NCBI RefSeq assembly: GCF_010747415.1
Contig: NZ_JAAGNZ010000001.1
Coordinates: 372,001 to 436,000, forward strand
Length of the DNA: 64,000 nt
Direction: 5' to 3'
From: Spirosoma agri
GTDB taxonomy: Bacteria > Bacteroidota > Bacteroidia > Cytophagales > Spirosomataceae
Numbering within the stretch: the first letter of the stretch is position 1; every line of letters begins with the position of its first letter. The translations under genes and the position numbers were made by a program. Positions 61,662 through 64,000 of the stretch are shown piece by piece. The notes under the pieces were generated by a model that was not told the origin of the DNA, did no database searches, and worked only from the letters and a program-made list of their open reading frames with translations.

Positions 61662-62186
61662 TTAACTGACGAGGTGTGGCTGGAATGACCAAATATTGAG
61701 ATAGGGCTGTAAAGCGACGAGGTCGGTGCTGACTTCATGACCGGATCGGATGGCTTCCCGCTGATCACCGTACGCAATCAACAGGTTATTGTCGATCGTA
61801 TCCAACCAGGTTAGCGGATCACTGTAGAAATAAATAGCGATCTTATGCGCTGCTTTCTGCTGAACATGCGACGCCAGGATCTCAAACTTAAATTGGGTAA
61901 ACGGCAGGCACTGATTACCGAACGCATTGACTACATCCGGCATAACCTGATTCAACTGTTTTAGGTAGCCCATCGCTACGCGGCTGGTCAGGTAATGTAG
62001 TTGCTCGGCCCTAGGTACATTAATCAGCAGATCCTGAAAGGTCTGGTATCGATTCGCCTGATCGTACTGTTGGGCCTGTATAAAGAACTCCTGGTGCGTT
62101 TCGTCAAAGACGGCTTTGTCCCAGCTTTTCTGCGATGATGCGTCGATAATTTTACAATAGCTTAACCGAACCAGCCCTTTCACCAT
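61662..62186 (-). CDS. Unknown protein co-transcribed with the pirin-like cupin
   Basis: This is a 174-residue soluble protein from ATG 62186 (a start at 62243 would add a Cys-rich leader). The sequence has helical, Gln-rich parts such as FFIQAQQYDQANRYQTFQDL and a mixed region HKIAIYFYSDPLTWLDTIDN. It has no signal peptide, membrane helix or metal motif that I can identify. I do not recognise the family. The tight gap to the pirin-like gene suggests a shared role. Confidence 0.6.
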   Translation of the reverse strand: MVKGLVRLSYCKIIDASSQKSWDKAVFDETHQEFFIQAQQYDQANRYQTFQDLLINVPRAEQLHYLTSRVAMGYLKQLNQVMPDVVNAFGNQCLPFTQFKFEILASHVQQKAAHKIAIYFYSDPLTWLDTIDNNLLIAYGDQREAIRSGHEVSTDLVALQPYLNIWSFQPHLVS

Positions 62187-62277
62187 GAGTACGTTTAATC
62201 TGCATTTGCGGAATAGCCCGATGAACGATCTACACGAGTTCACCGAGCTACTTTCCTGATCGAGATAGACAAGTCAA

Positions 62278-63030
62278 TTAAGCACTAACGACAATCGTAT
62301 GCGTCAGGGTATAACCCGCCGAAATACTCCCGGCAACAGTAGCCAGTTCCGTCGTGAATCCGTCTGAAAATACGTTATCACTTTCGTTTTTAGTATCCTG
62401 TGATCCCTTGGTATAGCCGTACGACTGAGCGGTAGTATAAACGGTGTTCGAGATGTCGTACGGGAAGGCAATCTGCGTGACCAGCAGTGATTTTCCGGTC
62501 GAGCTGTAAACGTGAACGTGAATATGGGGAGCACGACCCGAATACCAGCCAGGGAAAATCGAGGTGAACGACACCAAACCATTCGCATCGGTTGTCTGTC
62601 GACCACGTAGAAAATCGACCGTAGTAAAGTTGACGCTTTGCATGCCCGTACCGCCGTACTCAGAGTAATAACCATCTTTGTCGCAATGCCAGATGTCGAC
62701 CAAGGCACCCGACAGCGCGGCACAGCTACTGTTCGAGTTCTTGATGGTGATGTTGATGGTGAAGGCTACACCGGTCCGGTCATCGCGAATATCTTTGCGG
62801 ACGAAGTTAGCTGGCACTTTGGTTGGAAATGGGCCTTCGGTTTCTGAGGGCGTAACGGAGCAGTTGCTGGAGGAACTTCCGTTCGTTGAGCCAGTCGATG
62901 TGCTCGTGCCGGTGGTCGTGGTTGTACTGGGCGTGACATCCGTTGATGAGCAGGCATTAATGGCGGGCAAAACAGTGGCTATGCCCAATAAACTCCCGAA
63001 GCCTCGTTTCAAAAACTCTTTACGTTCCAT
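62278..63030 (-). CDS. Intradiol ring-cleavage dioxygenase-like lipoprotein
   Basis: This is a 250-residue exported protein with signal MERKEFLKRGFGSLLGI and lipobox-like NAC at residues ~25-27; the RRG-like start could be a weak Tat signal. A Thr/Ser-rich linker precedes an intradiol dioxygenase fold: TPSETEGPFPTKVP, LVDIWHCDKDGYYSEYGG (first Tyr ligand), FTSIFPGWYSGRAPHIHVHV (second Tyr and the His pair near 170). All four expected Fe(III) ligands appear to be present. It may cleave catechol-like compounds at the surface; secreted members of this family exist in Bacteroidota. The substrate is unknown. It stands alone, 91 bases upstream of the unknown gene. Confidence 0.82.
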   Translation of the reverse strand: MERKEFLKRGFGSLLGIATVLPAINACSSTDVTPSTTTTTGTSTSTGSTNGSSSSNCSVTPSETEGPFPTKVPANFVRKDIRDDRTGVAFTINITIKNSNSSCAALSGALVDIWHCDKDGYYSEYGGTGMQSVNFTTVDFLRGRQTTDANGLVSFTSIFPGWYSGRAPHIHVHVYSSTGKSLLVTQIAFPYDISNTVYTTAQSYGYTKGSQDTKNESDNVFSDGFTTELATVAGSISAGYTLTHTIVVSA

Positions 63031-63185
63031 GTCAATCAGTCGATAGGTTGATTTATATACTCTAGTACGCTGATAGTGAGCAGAACGTTGTATTGATAAA
63101 CGACTTTGAGGTAAACAGGCTGATTGTGTCGGTTAATGCAGGCTTTTCCTGTTTCGCTAAGAAACGGTGACGTGATTATGGCAAC

Positions 63186-63896
63186 CTAGGTCCCAAATTG
63201 CCGGAAAAAGTCAGCTTCATAACTCGCCCCAATCGGAATTTCGTGGCCCGCCAGTAAAATGGTTTTGTTGCGGACAGCTTCAATGCGATTCATGGGAACG
63301 ATAAATGAGCGATGAACGCGACTAAAGCGTTCGGGTGAGGCCGCCGTTTCGGGAAGTTGTTGCAGGATCGCCTTCATCGTCATGCGACAGACAACGGGCT
63401 TTTCCTGCTGCCGGTGGATTTTAAGATAATCGTCCAATCCCTCAATGAACAGAATGTCGGACAACGGAATCTGATACAGCCGGTAGTCGGCCCGAACGTA
63501 TAAATAAGCCGGTTTACCCCGTTCAGTCTGCTGCTGCCTGAATTGATAGGCGTCACGTGCTTTGTTAACCGCCTGCTCGAATCGGTCGAATGTAAACGGC
63601 TTAAGCAGATAGTCTGCTGCGTTGAGCGTAAACCCTTCTACGGCATATTCAGAGTAAGCCGTCGTAAAAATAACCAGCGTGGGCTGCGGTAATAACTTAT
63701 GAAAATCAAGCCCCGACAAGGCGGGCATATTGATGTCGAGAAAAATCAGATCAACGGCGTTGGTAGCCAGAAAATCCAAGGCTTCGTTAGCCCTGAAGAA
63801 CGTTTTTTGCAGCTCGATGAAATCAACGCGCCCGCAAAAATTGCTAAGGATCCGGAGAGCTGGTGGTTCATCATCGACGGCAATGGCTCGAATCAT
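63186..63896 (-). CDS. LytTR-family response regulator
   Basis: This is a 236-residue response regulator. The receiver domain has AIAVDDEPPALRIL (acidic pocket), the phosphoacceptor Asp in DLIFLDINMPALSGLDF, the Thr in VIFTTAYSEYAVEGF and the Lys in ADYLLKPFTF. Residues ~130-236 form the LytTR DNA-binding domain with YLYVRADYRLYQIPLSDILF, then IEGLDDYLKI, FSRVHRSFIVPMNRIEAV. It binds DNA when phosphorylated by the kinase encoded just upstream; ATG overlaps its stop. Its target genes are not evident. Confidence 0.93.
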   Translation of the reverse strand: MIRAIAVDDEPPALRILSNFCGRVDFIELQKTFFRANEALDFLATNAVDLIFLDINMPALSGLDFHKLLPQPTLVIFTTAYSEYAVEGFTLNAADYLLKPFTFDRFEQAVNKARDAYQFRQQQTERGKPAYLYVRADYRLYQIPLSDILFIEGLDDYLKIHRQQEKPVVCRMTMKAILQQLPETAASPERFSRVHRSFIVPMNRIEAVRNKTILLAGHEIPIGASYEADFFRQFGT

Positions 63897-64000
63897 GTCA
63901 GCGTGAGGTATAAATCGACCGTGAAGTCAGCAGGCTGGTCGTTGATCTGTAACTGGTGCTGCTTCGGATATACTAACTGCAAGCGGGCCTGGGTGTTTGC
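63893..64000 (-). CDS. C-terminal end of a sensor histidine kinase (truncated by window edge)
   Basis: Only the last 35 residues are visible (ending QPADFTVDLYLTLT). The stop TGA overlaps the ATG of the LytTR regulator as ATGA, so the genes are translationally coupled. Position and order fit a LytS/YesM-type sensor kinase, the usual partner of LytTR regulators. The visible part is too short to prove the family. Confidence 0.6.
   Translation of the reverse strand, partial: ANTQARLQLVYPKQHQLQINDQPADFTVDLYLTLT

Noticed and set aside
1..64000. tRNA genes, CRISPR arrays, transposases or prophage genes
   Set aside because: I read both strands for T-loop motifs, regularly spaced repeats and known mobile-element proteins and saw none.

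Overview
This window looks like chromosomal DNA of a Bacteroidota bacterium of the order Cytophagales, most like Spirosoma and its relatives. That placement is inferred from gene content, not from a database search. The signs are a SusC/SusD outer-membrane pair, a secreted protein with a type IX secretion (T9SS) C-terminal domain, a DUF5916 barrel, the long Bacteroidota form of PurM, promoters close to the Bacteroidota pattern (TTTG, about 20 nt, TAnnTTTG), and almost no Shine-Dalgarno sequences. I see no tRNA, rRNA, CRISPR array, transposase or prophage gene. Every gene inside the window is intact; only the first (purM) and the last (a sensor kinase) are cut by the window edges.

Layout. 1-10.1 kb: housekeeping and envelope quality control, with the purM 3' end, a T9SS cargo protein, a redoxin, a coiled-coil lipoprotein, PpiD-like foldase, RdgB/HAM1, FKBP lipoprotein, NrnA-type DHH phosphoesterase, ndk and nth. 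10.2-16.2 kb: an ECF sigma factor with a small acidic partner, a divergent TPR histidine kinase and a DUF5916 outer-membrane protein. 16.2-24.5 kb: RNase R, an exonuclease-like protein with altered catalytic residues, lipB, yraN, an S41 protease lipoprotein and a large conserved cytosolic protein. 25-33.7 kb: SusC, SusD and a very large FG-GAP/UnbV lipoprotein, probably one outer-membrane uptake or surface-binding unit. 33.8-42.7 kb: a coupled barrel / glycerophosphodiester phosphodiesterase / barrel set, a metallophosphoesterase, a VWA-like lipoprotein with a membrane partner, an amidohydrolase, and a GH105 hydrolase overlapping L-rhamnose mutarotase (rhamnogalacturonan catabolism).

42.7-57.6 kb is a surface-glycan locus. 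It holds a flippase-like membrane protein, a polyprenyl-phosphate-type GT2 with DUF2304, two large polytopic membrane proteins, a methyltransferase, three further glycosyltransferases, and a five-gene CDP-sugar cassette (rfbF, rfbG, a 3,5-epimerase, a NovU-type C-methyltransferase and an SDR). Together the cassette could make a CDP-activated, C-methyl-branched 6-deoxyhexose for transfer to a surface polymer. 57.9-64 kb: gcvP, a pirin-like cupin with an unknown partner, an intradiol dioxygenase-like lipoprotein, and a LytTR two-component pair running off the end.

The most unusual items are a 71-bp palindrome with 34-bp perfect arms (36549-36619), two intergenic palindromic repeats with internal short direct repeats (one supplies the last codons of nth), the exonuclease homologue lacking expected Exo I and Exo III residues, and the CDP-branched-sugar cassette.
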